Of a DNA stretch of 33,171 nt, positions 25,264 through 33,092 are shown piece after piece; position 1 is the stretch's first letter, and each line of letters starts with the position of its first letter. This stretch comes from Streptococcus sp. A12 (GTDB lineage Bacteria > Bacillota > Bacilli > Lactobacillales > Streptococcaceae). A model generated the notes under the pieces. The model saw only the letters and a list, made by a program, of their open reading frames with translations, ran no database searches and was not told the DNA's origin. The stretch is taken from assembly GCF_905372335.1 (NCBI RefSeq), contig NZ_CAJPOU010000017.1, positions 1-33,171 of the forward strand. The letters are read 5' to 3'. The translations under genes and the position numbers were made by a program.

Positions 25264-25602
25264 ATGTCAAATATTTATGATCTAGCCAATGAGTTGTCAC
25301 GCGGAATTCGTGACTTACCAGAATACAAGGCTGTCCTTGCTAGTAAGGAAGCCATTGATGCCGATGCCGATTCAAAAGCATTATTCGGAGACTACCTGAC
25401 TTTCCAACAAGAAATTCATGGAGTCATCCAGTCTGGACAAATGCCAACCGAAGACCAACAAAAGAAGATGCAGGACTTTGCTGGGAAATTACAAGGAAAC
25501 CCAATTGTAAATGAGTTTTTCACCAAACAACAGCAACTATCAGTTTATCTAGGAGATATTGAACGGATTATTTTTGATCCAGTTCAAGATTTATTTAAAT
25601 AA
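25264..25602 (+). CDS. UPF0342 (YheA/YmcA-like) protein
   Basis: Small all-helical protein of 112 aa in the YlbF/YmcA/YheA superfamily (MSNIYDLANELSRGIRDLPEY, QGNPIVNEFFTKQQQLSVYLGDIERII). Relatives include the Bacillus RNase Y-associated factors YlbF and YmcA, but the role of this branch is not known. The ATG at 25264 has AAGGAG 8 bases upstream. The frame opens at a TTG at 25246, but that would lie upstream of the ribosome site itself. The gene sits in the aromatic cluster between its own -10 and a terminator. Confidence 0.88.
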   Translation: MSNIYDLANELSRGIRDLPEYKAVLASKEAIDADADSKALFGDYLTFQQEIHGVIQSGQMPTEDQQKKMQDFAGKLQGNPIVNEFFTKQQQLSVYLGDIERIIFDPVQDLFK

Positions 25603-25632
25603 GGGAGAGGTGGAGAGCCCACCTCTTTTTCT
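25603..25632 (+). terminator. Terminator after the UPF0342 gene
   Basis: AGAGGTGG-AGAGC-CCACCTCT (25606-25626) followed by a T run. Confidence 0.88.
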
Positions 25633-25663
25633 CTCCCATCTTAGAGGACCTTCCAAGTGAACG

Positions 25664-25692
25664 TTGAAAATGGCTGTTTTTTATGGTAAAAT
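25664..25692 (+). promoter_or_regulatory. aroA promoter
   Basis: TTGAAA (25664-25669), a 17-base spacer, and TAAAAT (25687-25692) with extended -10 TGG. It drives aroA-aroK-pheA-psr. Confidence 0.8.
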
Positions 25693-25719
25693 TTTTAGAA
25701 AAGCTTGAAGGGGTAAGCC

Positions 25720-27003
25720 ATGAAATTACAAACGAATTGTAAGGGTTTAAACGGAATTATTCATGTTCCGGGGGATAAATCGATCAGTCATCGTTCGATT
25801 ATCATTGGTAGCCTTGCGCATGGAACCACTAAGGTCTATGATATCCTACGTGGTGAAGATGTCTTATCCACTATTCAAGTATTTAGAGACCTAGGCGTCT
25901 CTATCCAAGATGATGGTCAAGTGATCACCATTGAGGGAAAAGGCTTCGAAGCCTTTCAACAACCTAAAAATGATCTGGATATGGGGAACTCAGGCACCTC
26001 CACTAGATTGATAGCGGGTGTCTTAGCAGGAAGTCCCTTCCCAGTCACCATGGTTGGAGATGATAGCTTGTCCAAACGACCAATGGATCGGGTGGCGATC
26101 CCCCTTCGAGAGATGGGAGTCACTGTTCAGGGGCAAACTGAGGGAGATATGCTTCCTCTTTACCTTCATGGGACAAAAGAGTTACAACCAATCCATTATT
26201 CATTACCGGTAGCTTCTGCTCAGGTCAAGTCAGCTCTTCTATTTGCTGCCATACAAGCAGAAGGGGAGTCAGTCATTCTAGAGAAAGAACTGACACGGAA
26301 TCACACCGAAGATATGATCCAGCAGTTCGGTGGCCAGATCAGCGTGAAGGGCAAAGAAATTCGCCTACGTGGGCCTCAAAGCTTCCAAGCCTGTGAGGTG
26401 ACGGTGCCGGGTGATATCTCCAGTGCAGCCTTTTGGTTGGTAGCTGGTTTGATTGTCCCTAATAGTCAGATTCGTCTAGAGAATGTCGGCATCAATAAGA
26501 CTCGTACAGGTATCCTAGAGGTTATTGAAAAAATGGGAGGCAAGCTTCAAATATTGGATGTTGATCCCCTTGCTAAGGCTGCGACGCTTGTCGTAGAGAC
26601 TTCTGATCTCTATGGGACGGAAATTTCGGGTGATTTGATTCCTCGCTTGATTGATGAGCTTCCAATTATTGCTCTTTTGGCAACTCAAGCTTCTGGGAAA
26701 ACCATTATCAAAGATGCTGAAGAATTGAAAGTCAAGGAAACGGATCGCATCCAAGTAGTGGCAGATAGTTTAAATGCTATGGGAGCAACCATCACCCCAA
26801 CAGAGGATGGAATGATTATTGAGGGGAAAACGCCCTTACATGGTGCTAGTCTGCAGACCTTTGGTGACCACCGGATCGGTATGATGGGAGCTATTGCAGC
26901 CCTGCTTGTAAGCGATGGTGAAGTGGAACTTGCGCGTGCTGAATCTATTAATACCAGCTATCCTACCTTCTTTGCAGATTTAGAAAAGGTGTCTCATGCC
27001 TAA
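25720..27003 (+). CDS. aroA: EPSP synthase (3-phosphoshikimate 1-carboxyvinyltransferase, AroA)
   Basis: Sixth step of the shikimate pathway: it joins PEP to shikimate-3-phosphate. At 427 aa it is complete. Motifs are PGDKSISHRSIIIGSLAHG (about residues 18-36), GNSGTSTRLIAG (about 89-100), PLPVASAQVKSALLFAA-type and RNHTEDM, and the C-terminal DHRIGMM. GNSGTSTR fits the class II type of Gram-positive bacteria rather than the GNAGTAMR form of class I. The ribosome site is GAAGGGG. The stop overlaps aroK by 8 bases. Confidence 0.96.
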   Translation: MKLQTNCKGLNGIIHVPGDKSISHRSIIIGSLAHGTTKVYDILRGEDVLSTIQVFRDLGVSIQDDGQVITIEGKGFEAFQQPKNDLDMGNSGTSTRLIAGVLAGSPFPVTMVGDDSLSKRPMDRVAIPLREMGVTVQGQTEGDMLPLYLHGTKELQPIHYSLPVASAQVKSALLFAAIQAEGESVILEKELTRNHTEDMIQQFGGQISVKGKEIRLRGPQSFQACEVTVPGDISSAAFWLVAGLIVPNSQIRLENVGINKTRTGILEVIEKMGGKLQILDVDPLAKAATLVVETSDLYGTEISGDLIPRLIDELPIIALLATQASGKTIIKDAEELKVKETDRIQVVADSLNAMGATITPTEDGMIIEGKTPLHGASLQTFGDHRIGMMGAIAALLVSDGEVELARAESINTSYPTFFADLEKVSHA

Positions 27004-27481
27004 AGTACTACTCGGCTTTATGGGAGCAGGGAAAACGACCATTGGCTCCTTATTGGACTCAGCTTTTGCAGATATGGATGCACTTCTAGTTCAACGCTTA
27101 GAAATGCCGATTTCTGACTATTTTGCTTGCTATGGAGAAGACAGTTTTCGCCAGCAAGAGTCGCTTTTATTGCAAGAGTTACTCAATCAAGAGAGCTCGG
27201 TCATTTCAACTGGTGGGGGCATCGTTCTGAAACCAGAAAATCGTGAGCTTCTCAAGAAGAATGCTTATAATATTTATTTACGGATTGATTTTGAACGGCT
27301 TTATCAAAGACTGGCTGCGGATCTTGCAACTAAGCGCCCCCTCTTTCTTAATAAAAAACCAGAAGATTTTCGTGCCTTGTATGAGCAACGCCTGCCCCTT
27401 TATGAAGAAGTAGCCACACATGTGATTGATGTTGCTGATAAGACACCAGAAGAAATTGTGGAGATCATCCGATGCTTGTAG
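26996..27481 (+). CDS. aroK: Shikimate kinase (AroK)
   Basis: ATP-dependent phosphorylation of shikimate. At 161 aa it is typical. Walker A is GFMGAGKT (G7-T14), then the shikimate-binding DMDALL, FRQQESLLL and STGGGIV segments, and the lid KRPLF. It overlaps aroA at its start and pheA at its end (10 bases), so the genes are tightly coupled. Confidence 0.95.
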   Translation: MPKVLLGFMGAGKTTIGSLLDSAFADMDALLVQRLEMPISDYFACYGEDSFRQQESLLLQELLNQESSVISTGGGIVLKPENRELLKKNAYNIYLRIDFERLYQRLAADLATKRPLFLNKKPEDFRALYEQRLPLYEEVATHVIDVADKTPEEIVEIIRCL

Positions 27482-28326
27482 CTTATCTCGGTCCTAAGGG
27501 ATCCTTTACCCACCATGTAGCCCTTGAAAGTTTTGAAGAGGCGACCTTATGCCCTTACGGGTCTATCACAGAAGTGATCAAAGCTTATGAGTCCGACCAA
27601 GTAGATTATGCGGTCATACCTGTTGAGAACTCCATCGAAGGTAGTGTCCATGAGACGATTGACTATCTCTTTCACCAGGCTCATTTTCAGGCTATTGCAG
27701 AAGTGGTCTATCCCATTAAGCAACAACTCTTAGCAGTTAAGCAGGATCAAGCCATTGAAGTGATCTATTCGCATCCTCAAGCATTAGCCCAAGGGAAAGC
27801 CTATGTACAGGAGCATTTCCCGCAAGCAAGACTAGAGATGACAACTTCGACTTCCTATGCAGCTCGATATGTCTCTCAACATCCGGAACTTCCTATTGCA
27901 GCCATTGCGCCTTTGGAGGCCAAGGATGAATATGGTCTGGAAGTGGTAGCTAGTAATATTCAGGAAATGGATCAAAATTTCACCCGCTTTTGGATCCTTG
28001 GTCAGCGACCTTTTGAAGGTAGCCGCTCGCTCAAGAAAGCTGCTAGTAAGGATAGTTTGGCGATTACCTTACCAAGTAATATTGCGGGCTCCTTATGCCA
28101 GGCACTATCTACATTTGCTACAAGAGAATTAAATTTAACAAAAATTGAAAGTCGTCCTTTAAAAACGGCCCTAGGGGAGTATTTTTTTATCATCGATGTG
28201 GTGGATGCTGACGAATCACTGTTTGCGTTCGCTTATCAAGAACTGGAATCCCTGGGGGTATCTATCAAAACCTTAGGCCACTATTGGGTCTATGTGCTAA
28301 ACGACAATGAAACGGAGAACGTATGA
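27472..28326 (+). CDS. pheA: Prephenate dehydratase (PheA)
   Basis: Converts prephenate to phenylpyruvate for phenylalanine synthesis. At 284 aa it is a monofunctional enzyme without a chorismate mutase domain. The catalytic domain shows LGPKGSFTHHVA, PVENSIEGSVHETIDYL, TSTSYAARYVS and the NFTRFWILG (TRF) motif. The C-terminal ACT domain holds the phenylalanine-binding ESRP (LTKIESRPLKTALGEYFFIIDV). It begins within the end of aroK and overlaps the LCP gene by ATGA. Confidence 0.95.
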   Translation: MLVAYLGPKGSFTHHVALESFEEATLCPYGSITEVIKAYESDQVDYAVIPVENSIEGSVHETIDYLFHQAHFQAIAEVVYPIKQQLLAVKQDQAIEVIYSHPQALAQGKAYVQEHFPQARLEMTTSTSYAARYVSQHPELPIAAIAPLEAKDEYGLEVVASNIQEMDQNFTRFWILGQRPFEGSRSLKKAASKDSLAITLPSNIAGSLCQALSTFATRELNLTKIESRPLKTALGEYFFIIDVVDADESLFAFAYQELESLGVSIKTLGHYWVYVLNDNETENV

Positions 28327-29648
28327 GTAGAGAATCAGAAAAGCTATCCTATCATGAACAAAAGAGATTGGATTATCTTTATTCCAACTATCATTATCTG
28401 AATGAGAAAGAGCAGTTGGAATACAAGTATCTAAAAAATAAATCAGAGGGACATTTCCAAGATGACTCCGTTTCAGCAAGAGCAGAAGAGTCTGTGGTTT
28501 CCTCAAGTAGAAACGAAAACGAGTCTGATGAATTACCAGTCTATCCATCACGAAGCCGAAAGGATAAACCCAAATCCAATAAAAAGAAACGAGAGGAAGT
28601 AGCAGCTCTTCCCAAACGTAAGAAGGGAAGAAAAATCAGCTTCAAACGTATTTTAAAATGGATAGCCATCTTCTTCTTATTGGTCATTAGTGGAATGGTC
28701 TTTATGTTTCTCAAAGGTTTGAACAGCAAACCCGGTGGGACCAATGCCCAACCAGCTGTTAAAGAGTATTTTAACGGTCAGAAGACAAAAGACGGAGTCA
28801 ATATCCTGATCTTGGGAACAGATGGTCGTATCGGGGAAAGCTCGTCTGAGACTCGAACGGACTCCATCATGGTGGTCAATGTCAACAACAAGGACGGCAA
28901 AGTGAAATTGGTCAGTTTCATGAGGGATACTCTGGTTCATATCGATGGCGTGAGCCAACAAACGGATCCAGAATATCAAGATTACTATGACCAGAAGCTG
29001 AATACGGCCTTTACCATTGGAGAGCAGAATAACAACCAAGGAGCAGAATTGGTCCGTCAAATGCTTAAGGATAACTTTGACATTGATATCCAATACTATG
29101 CCATGGTTGATTTCCAAACCTTTGCGACAGCCATCGATACCCTTTTCCCGAATGGGGTGGAGATGAATGCTCAGTTCTCCACCATTGATGGTGAAACCGT
29201 TTCTGAAGTGGAAGTTCCTGATGACTTGAATATGAAGGATGGGGTCGTTCCGAATCAGACCATTAAGGTCGGAAAACAACGGATGGACGGCCGGACCCTC
29301 CTCAACTATGCTCGTTTCCGTAAAGATGATGAGGGCGACTTTGGACGGACAAGACGCCAACAAGAAGTCATGTCTGCCATTGTGCACCAAATCAAGGATC
29401 CAACCAAGCTCTTTACTGGATCTGAAGCACTAGGAAAGGTCTTCGCTATGACCTCGACCAATGTACCCTTCTCCTTCCTATTGACCAACGGGATTGGCTT
29501 AGTCGGAAGTGCCAGCAACGGGATTGAACGCATTACCATTCCAGAAAATGGGGATTGGGTTGATGCCTATGATATGTATGGTGGTCAAGGCTTGCTGGTC
29601 GATTTTGATGCTTATAAAAAGAAATTGTCCCAAATGGGCTTAAGATGA
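28323..29648 (+). CDS. psr: LytR-CpsA-Psr (LCP) family cell-wall glycopolymer ligase, Psr type
   Basis: Membrane-anchored enzyme family that attaches teichoic acid or capsule chains to peptidoglycan. Of 441 aa, the first 110 are a charged, lysine-rich cytoplasmic part, followed by one membrane helix (about 114-135, IAIFFLLVISGMVFMFLKG) and the extracellular LCP domain. Conserved residues lie in ILILGTDGR, ETRTDSIMVVNVN, SFMRDTLV, LNTAF and LNYARFRKDDEGDFGRTRRQQEV. The position after pheA at the end of the aromatic operon matches the pneumococcal psr locus as I recall it. The exact polymer substrate is not evident. Confidence 0.9.
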   Translation: MSRESEKLSYHEQKRLDYLYSNYHYLNEKEQLEYKYLKNKSEGHFQDDSVSARAEESVVSSSRNENESDELPVYPSRSRKDKPKSNKKKREEVAALPKRKKGRKISFKRILKWIAIFFLLVISGMVFMFLKGLNSKPGGTNAQPAVKEYFNGQKTKDGVNILILGTDGRIGESSSETRTDSIMVVNVNNKDGKVKLVSFMRDTLVHIDGVSQQTDPEYQDYYDQKLNTAFTIGEQNNNQGAELVRQMLKDNFDIDIQYYAMVDFQTFATAIDTLFPNGVEMNAQFSTIDGETVSEVEVPDDLNMKDGVVPNQTIKVGKQRMDGRTLLNYARFRKDDEGDFGRTRRQQEVMSAIVHQIKDPTKLFTGSEALGKVFAMTSTNVPFSFLLTNGIGLVGSASNGIERITIPENGDWVDAYDMYGGQGLLVDFDAYKKKLSQMGLR

Positions 29649-29653
29649 TATAA

Positions 29654-29692
29654 TTAAGGGATAGGAGTCTGAAAACTCCATCCCTTTTAATT
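29654..29692 (+). terminator. Terminator after the LCP gene
   Basis: AAGGGAT-A-GGAGT (29656-29668), a six-base loop, then ACTCCATCCCTT (29675-29686) and a T-rich tail. There is one bulged A on the left arm. Confidence 0.85.
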
Positions 29693-29711
29693 TGTAGAAA
29701 GATTGAACACC

Positions 29712-31082
29712 ATGTTAAAGAAAAATGAAATTGTAGACGTTGAGATTGTCGATTTGACTCACGAAGGAGCAGGAGTGACTAAGGTCGATGGCCTTGTCTT
29801 TTTTGTGGAGAATGCCCTGCCAGGAGAAGTGATCCGCATGCGCGTGCTCAAGGTCAATAAGAAGATCGGCTACGGAAAAGTAGAGGAGTACTTGGAAAAA
29901 TCCCCTCACCGCAATGAGGAACTGGACCTGGCTTACTTGCGAAGCGGCATTGCTGACTTGGGTCACCTGGCTTATTCGGAGCAGCTGAAATTCAAGGCCA
30001 AGCAGGTAAAGGATAGCCTTTACAAGATGGCAGGAATCTCTGATATCGAAGTGCCCCTGACCTTGGGGATGGACCATCCCGTCAAGTATCGCAACAAGGC
30101 CCAGGTTCCTGTCCGTCGTGTCAATGGTCAGGTAGAGACAGGTTTCTTTCGCAAGAACTCTCATGATTTGATGCCGATCGAAGACTTCTATATCCAAGAT
30201 CCAGTCATTGACCAAGTGGTCTTGGCTCTTCGAGATTTGATTCGTCGGTTTGACCTCAAGCCTTATGATGAAAAGGAACAGTCTGGCTTGATTCGCAATC
30301 TTGTGGTCCGCCGAGGTCACCATTCAGGAGAAATCATGGTCATTTTGGTCACCACTCGTCCCAAGGTGTTCCGTGTGGACCAGTTGATCGAGCAGTTGAT
30401 CCAGCAATTCCCAACCGTCAAATCGGTCATGCAAAATATCAACGAGCAGAATACCAATGCCATTTTTGGGAAAGAATGGCGTAAGCTTTATGGCCAAGAT
30501 TACATTACCGATCAAATGTTGGGCAATAGCTTCCAAATCTCTGGACCAGCCTTTTACCAGGTCAATACCGAAATGGCTGAGAAGCTCTATCAGACAGCCA
30601 TTGATTTTGCGGACTTAAGAGCAGAGGATGTGGTGATTGACGCCTACTCTGGAATTGGGACCATTGGTTTATCCGTCGCTAAGCATGTCAAGGAAGTCTA
30701 TGGGGTAGAAGTCATCCCTGAAGCAGTAGAGAATAGTCAGAAGAATGCTAGTCTAAATGGCATTACCAATGCCCACTATGTCTGTGATACAGCTGAAAAT
30801 GCCATGAAAAATTGGCTCAAGGAAGGCATCCAACCAACAGCTATCCTAGTCGACCCACCACGCAAGGGCTTGACCGAAAGCTTTATCAAAGCAAGCTCCC
30901 AAACAGGAGCTGACCGCATCGCCTATATCTCCTGTAATGTCGCAACCATGGCGCGTGATATCAAACTCTACCAAGAGTTGGGCTATGAATTGAAGAAAGT
31001 CCAGCCGGTGGATTTGTTTCCACAAACGCATCATGTTGAGGCGGTATCACTGCTTGTACGAGCTGAGGCATCAGCGAAGTAG
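29712..31082 (+). CDS. rlmCD: 23S rRNA (uracil-C5)-methyltransferase, RlmCD/RumA type
   Basis: Methylates uracils in 23S rRNA using SAM. Of 456 aa, residues 1-60 are a TRAM RNA-binding domain. The Rossmann part has DAYSGIGTIGLSVA, LVDPPRKGL and the nucleophile C408 in YISCN. The cysteines that hold the iron-sulphur cluster in E. coli RumA are missing (the region reads LDLAYLRSGIADLGHLAYSEQL). I choose the ATG at 29712. The frame opens at a TTG at 29703, but AGAAAG is then only one base away. The 3' end (THHVEAV) is the known rum integration site for streptococcal mobile elements, and accessory DNA follows. Confidence 0.92.
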   Translation: MLKKNEIVDVEIVDLTHEGAGVTKVDGLVFFVENALPGEVIRMRVLKVNKKIGYGKVEEYLEKSPHRNEELDLAYLRSGIADLGHLAYSEQLKFKAKQVKDSLYKMAGISDIEVPLTLGMDHPVKYRNKAQVPVRRVNGQVETGFFRKNSHDLMPIEDFYIQDPVIDQVVLALRDLIRRFDLKPYDEKEQSGLIRNLVVRRGHHSGEIMVILVTTRPKVFRVDQLIEQLIQQFPTVKSVMQNINEQNTNAIFGKEWRKLYGQDYITDQMLGNSFQISGPAFYQVNTEMAEKLYQTAIDFADLRAEDVVIDAYSGIGTIGLSVAKHVKEVYGVEVIPEAVENSQKNASLNGITNAHYVCDTAENAMKNWLKEGIQPTAILVDPPRKGLTESFIKASSQTGADRIAYISCNVATMARDIKLYQELGYELKKVQPVDLFPQTHHVEAVSLLVRAEASAK

Positions 31083-31295
31083 AAGTAGATGCTCCGCCCA
31101 TGGGATAGGACTCGTAGAATGAGGAGGGAAACCGACGAAATGATACGGTAAGTCCGAGCCGCTGAATGCTTGGCTCTGCTCTTCCGATCTGAGACAGCGA
31201 AAAGTAGAAGGAGATGGTATTGGTATCAATCAATGAGTAATAAAGTAACAGCACGATTCGAAACATTTTCCTGTAATTTGCGGAGGAACATCAAT
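31083..31295. other. Junction region between core and accessory DNA, no supported gene
   Basis: A gap of 213 bases. It holds AATGATACGG (31139-31148) and TGCTCTTCCGATCT (31177-31190), both identical to parts of Illumina adapters, and a small hairpin GAGCC / GGCTC (31156-31160 with 31172-31176). An open frame runs from about 31152 into the next gene, but nothing in it looks like a protein domain. The ribosome site of the next gene is at 31282-31286. Confidence 0.5.
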
Positions 31296-31724
31296 ATGGA
31301 TGGAATAACAAAAGATTCTATAAAAACGGCTAAACTAATGAAACAATTATGGCCCCAATTGACCGATAAAGAAGCTATTGATGAAGTAAAAAAATATACG
31401 AATAGCAAAAATACTGCAATCTTTACTGAAGTTGAAGGTGACACAATTGTAGGTCTAGCACTATGTTCACTCAGATTTGATTATGTTGAAGGTTGTAAAT
31501 ATAGTCCTGTTGGATTCTTAGAAGGGATTATTGTCGACGAGGAATATCGTTTAAAGGATATTGCTAAAAATCTCTGTACAAAATGTGAGGAATGGGCGAA
31601 AAATAAAGGATGTAAGGAATTTGCAAGTGACTGTACTTTAACGAATACGGATTCTATAAGATTTCATCTCAATATTGGATTTCAGGAGGCAAATAGAATT
31701 ATTCATTTTAAGAAGAAATTATAA
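31296..31724 (+). CDS. Aminoglycoside 6'-N-acetyltransferase-like GNAT protein
   Basis: Acetyltransferase of 142 aa. Its pattern of SPVGFLEGIIVDEEYR, CEEWAKNKGCKEFASDCTLTNTDSIRFHLNIGFQE and IIHFKKKL closely follows chromosomal AAC(6')-I enzymes, which acetylate aminoglycosides. The acetyl-CoA loop is altered: the usual RxxGxA reads RLKDIA, with Asp for Gly, so activity is uncertain. The ATG at 31296 has GGAGG 9 bases upstream and gives the family's normal length. The frame is open further upstream, through the adapter-like junction, but that part is not conserved. It is AT-rich compared with the core genes, which suggests transfer. Confidence 0.78.
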   Translation: MDGITKDSIKTAKLMKQLWPQLTDKEAIDEVKKYTNSKNTAIFTEVEGDTIVGLALCSLRFDYVEGCKYSPVGFLEGIIVDEEYRLKDIAKNLCTKCEEWAKNKGCKEFASDCTLTNTDSIRFHLNIGFQEANRIIHFKKKL

Positions 31725-31771
31725 TTTCAGAACGTGGTCAAAATTTATGTATCTTTAGAAAGTGTGAAAGA

Positions 31772-32379
31772 TTGGACGAACAAATTTTTTTGATGGGTGG
31801 AAATCCGCCGATAAAGAACCATACGATTGTTAATAAAATTGTTTCATCAAGGAAGATCGAAAGAATTGTCATTTTTACAGTTTATCGAGAAAATTGGGAC
31901 CGTATATGAAAAAGTACACGGAAGTTATCCAAAGCCATTTTCCTAACTTAAACACTGATTACTTACTCTTGGACACTGAGCAGATTGATTTTGATAGCTA
32001 TCTAGATGCTGATCTAATTATCATTGGTGGTGGAAATACGGAAAAATGTATAGCTAATTATGTCAATCAGGAGTTCAAAAATTATATCGATTATATGCTT
32101 AATAAAGGGGCGAAAGTTATAGGTTTTTCTGCAGGAGCCCTATTATTAGGAGAAAAAGTGTATGTCTCACCTAATGATAATTCAGATCATCAGATAAAGA
32201 TAAAAAATGGATTAGGAATCTTTAGTCAGTTTTTAATTAGTGTCCATTATGATTCATGGAATGATAAAGCTAATAAGGATAGAGCTGAAGAACTCGTTAA
32301 TGTTCCCATAATCTCACTAAATGACTATTCCTGTCTTGTATTAGATAAACTTGGAAACATTATTGAGAAAATTGACTAG
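31772..32379 (+). pseudogene. S51 peptidase / class I glutamine-amidotransferase-like gene, frameshifted
   Basis: Two frames together encode one protein of about 200 aa. The first (from a TTG at 31772: DEQIFLMGGNPP ... FTVYRENWDR) stops at 31907. The second, open from 31894, continues MKKYTEVIQSHFP. One extra base near 31903 would join them as DRYMKKYTEV. The second part holds the family's IIIGGGNT and the nucleophile motif GFSAGALLLG, so it is a type 1 glutamine-amidotransferase-like (S51) fold. The intact C-terminal piece alone (31894-32379, TTG start, 161 aa) lacks the first beta-strand and is unlikely to work. A sequencing error is the alternative explanation. The exact original start is uncertain. 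Confidence 0.7.
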
Positions 32380-32452
32380 TTTTCATTATCTAAATCTTGA
32401 TCTAGGTAACTAAAGTGTAAACGAACATTTATATGAAAGGCTAAGAGTAAAC

Positions 32453-32944
32453 ATGAGTCTCTTATTTGAAGAATTTAAAACCATTTGTTTCCATTTAAAT
32501 CGAGTCGGAATTACACCGACACTGATGGGTTCTTTGGGATTGGAGTTTAGAACGAAAGAAAATTGGGGGCCGTCTGACATTGACATTCATGTGCCTGGTG
32601 ACCCTAGAGGTTGGGAAGCACCTGATCATCTCAGAATTTATGACTGGGACAAGATAATGAAAGTGATGAAAGACTTAGGCTACGTCTTAATAGATATTCA
32701 TGAGCATGAATTCCAAAAGGAAAGAGTGAGTGTTGAATTTGGAAGTATCGATTCCTTACTTGATTTTGCAGGAGTTTCGGAATCGGATATAGAGCTTATT
32801 CACATTGAAGGCATCACTTTTCGTCTTCCAAGTCTGGAGCAGTATCTAAGTATTTACAAAGCTTCTTCTCAAGACTCCTATCGAAATGATCACAATAACA
32901 ATAAGGATTTTAAAAAGATCGAGTGGCTGGAAAGACATTTGTAA
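32453..32944 (+). CDS. Small nucleotidyltransferase-fold protein
   Basis: Protein of 163 aa. LMGSLGLEF (G26, S27) followed by GPSDIDIHV (D42, D44) is the Gly-Ser ... DxD pattern of the minimal nucleotidyltransferase fold. VSVEFGSIDSL could supply the third acidic residue. The likely role is nucleotide transfer to an unknown target. Relatives in streptococci are sometimes labelled phosphoribosylanthranilate isomerase, which the sequence does not support. The ribosome site is poor (GAAAGG about 16 bases upstream). There is no partner HEPN gene in the window, so a toxin-antitoxin reading is not supported. Confidence 0.65.
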   Translation: MSLLFEEFKTICFHLNRVGITPTLMGSLGLEFRTKENWGPSDIDIHVPGDPRGWEAPDHLRIYDWDKIMKVMKDLGYVLIDIHEHEFQKERVSVEFGSIDSLLDFAGVSESDIELIHIEGITFRLPSLEQYLSIYKASSQDSYRNDHNNNKDFKKIEWLERHL

Positions 32945-33092
32945 ATTATCATATAAAAGTAGTAAATTGTAAGACTGGCTGCTATGTTATTTTTATTATC
33001 ATTTTTATTGCTTATTTAATTTATACAATATTGGCGAGTAATAGAATTAATAAGTAAACAACATTTTAAATTTTAGAAAAGGAAGTATTATC

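Noticed and set aside
28677..29390. A 237-codon open frame on the minus strand opposite the LCP gene.
   Set aside because: It is a shadow of the conserved LCP frame. The composition is His/Ile-rich as expected from the opposite strand.
29715..30323. A 202-codon minus-strand frame opposite rlmCD.
   Set aside because: It is a shadow frame with no start signal and no recognisable motif.
31170..31295. An N-terminal extension of the AAC(6')-like gene by 42 residues.
   Set aside because: It runs through the adapter-like string, is not conserved in the family, and a GGAGG-supported ATG lies at 31296.
31397..31404. TACGAATA, the competence (ComX) cin-box core.
   Set aside because: It lies inside the AAC(6')-like gene in an AT-rich context, is not upstream of any gene start, and an 8-mer is expected by chance.
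32453..32944. Toxin-antitoxin pair based on the minimal nucleotidyltransferase.
   Set aside because: No HEPN or other partner gene is adjacent on either side within the window.
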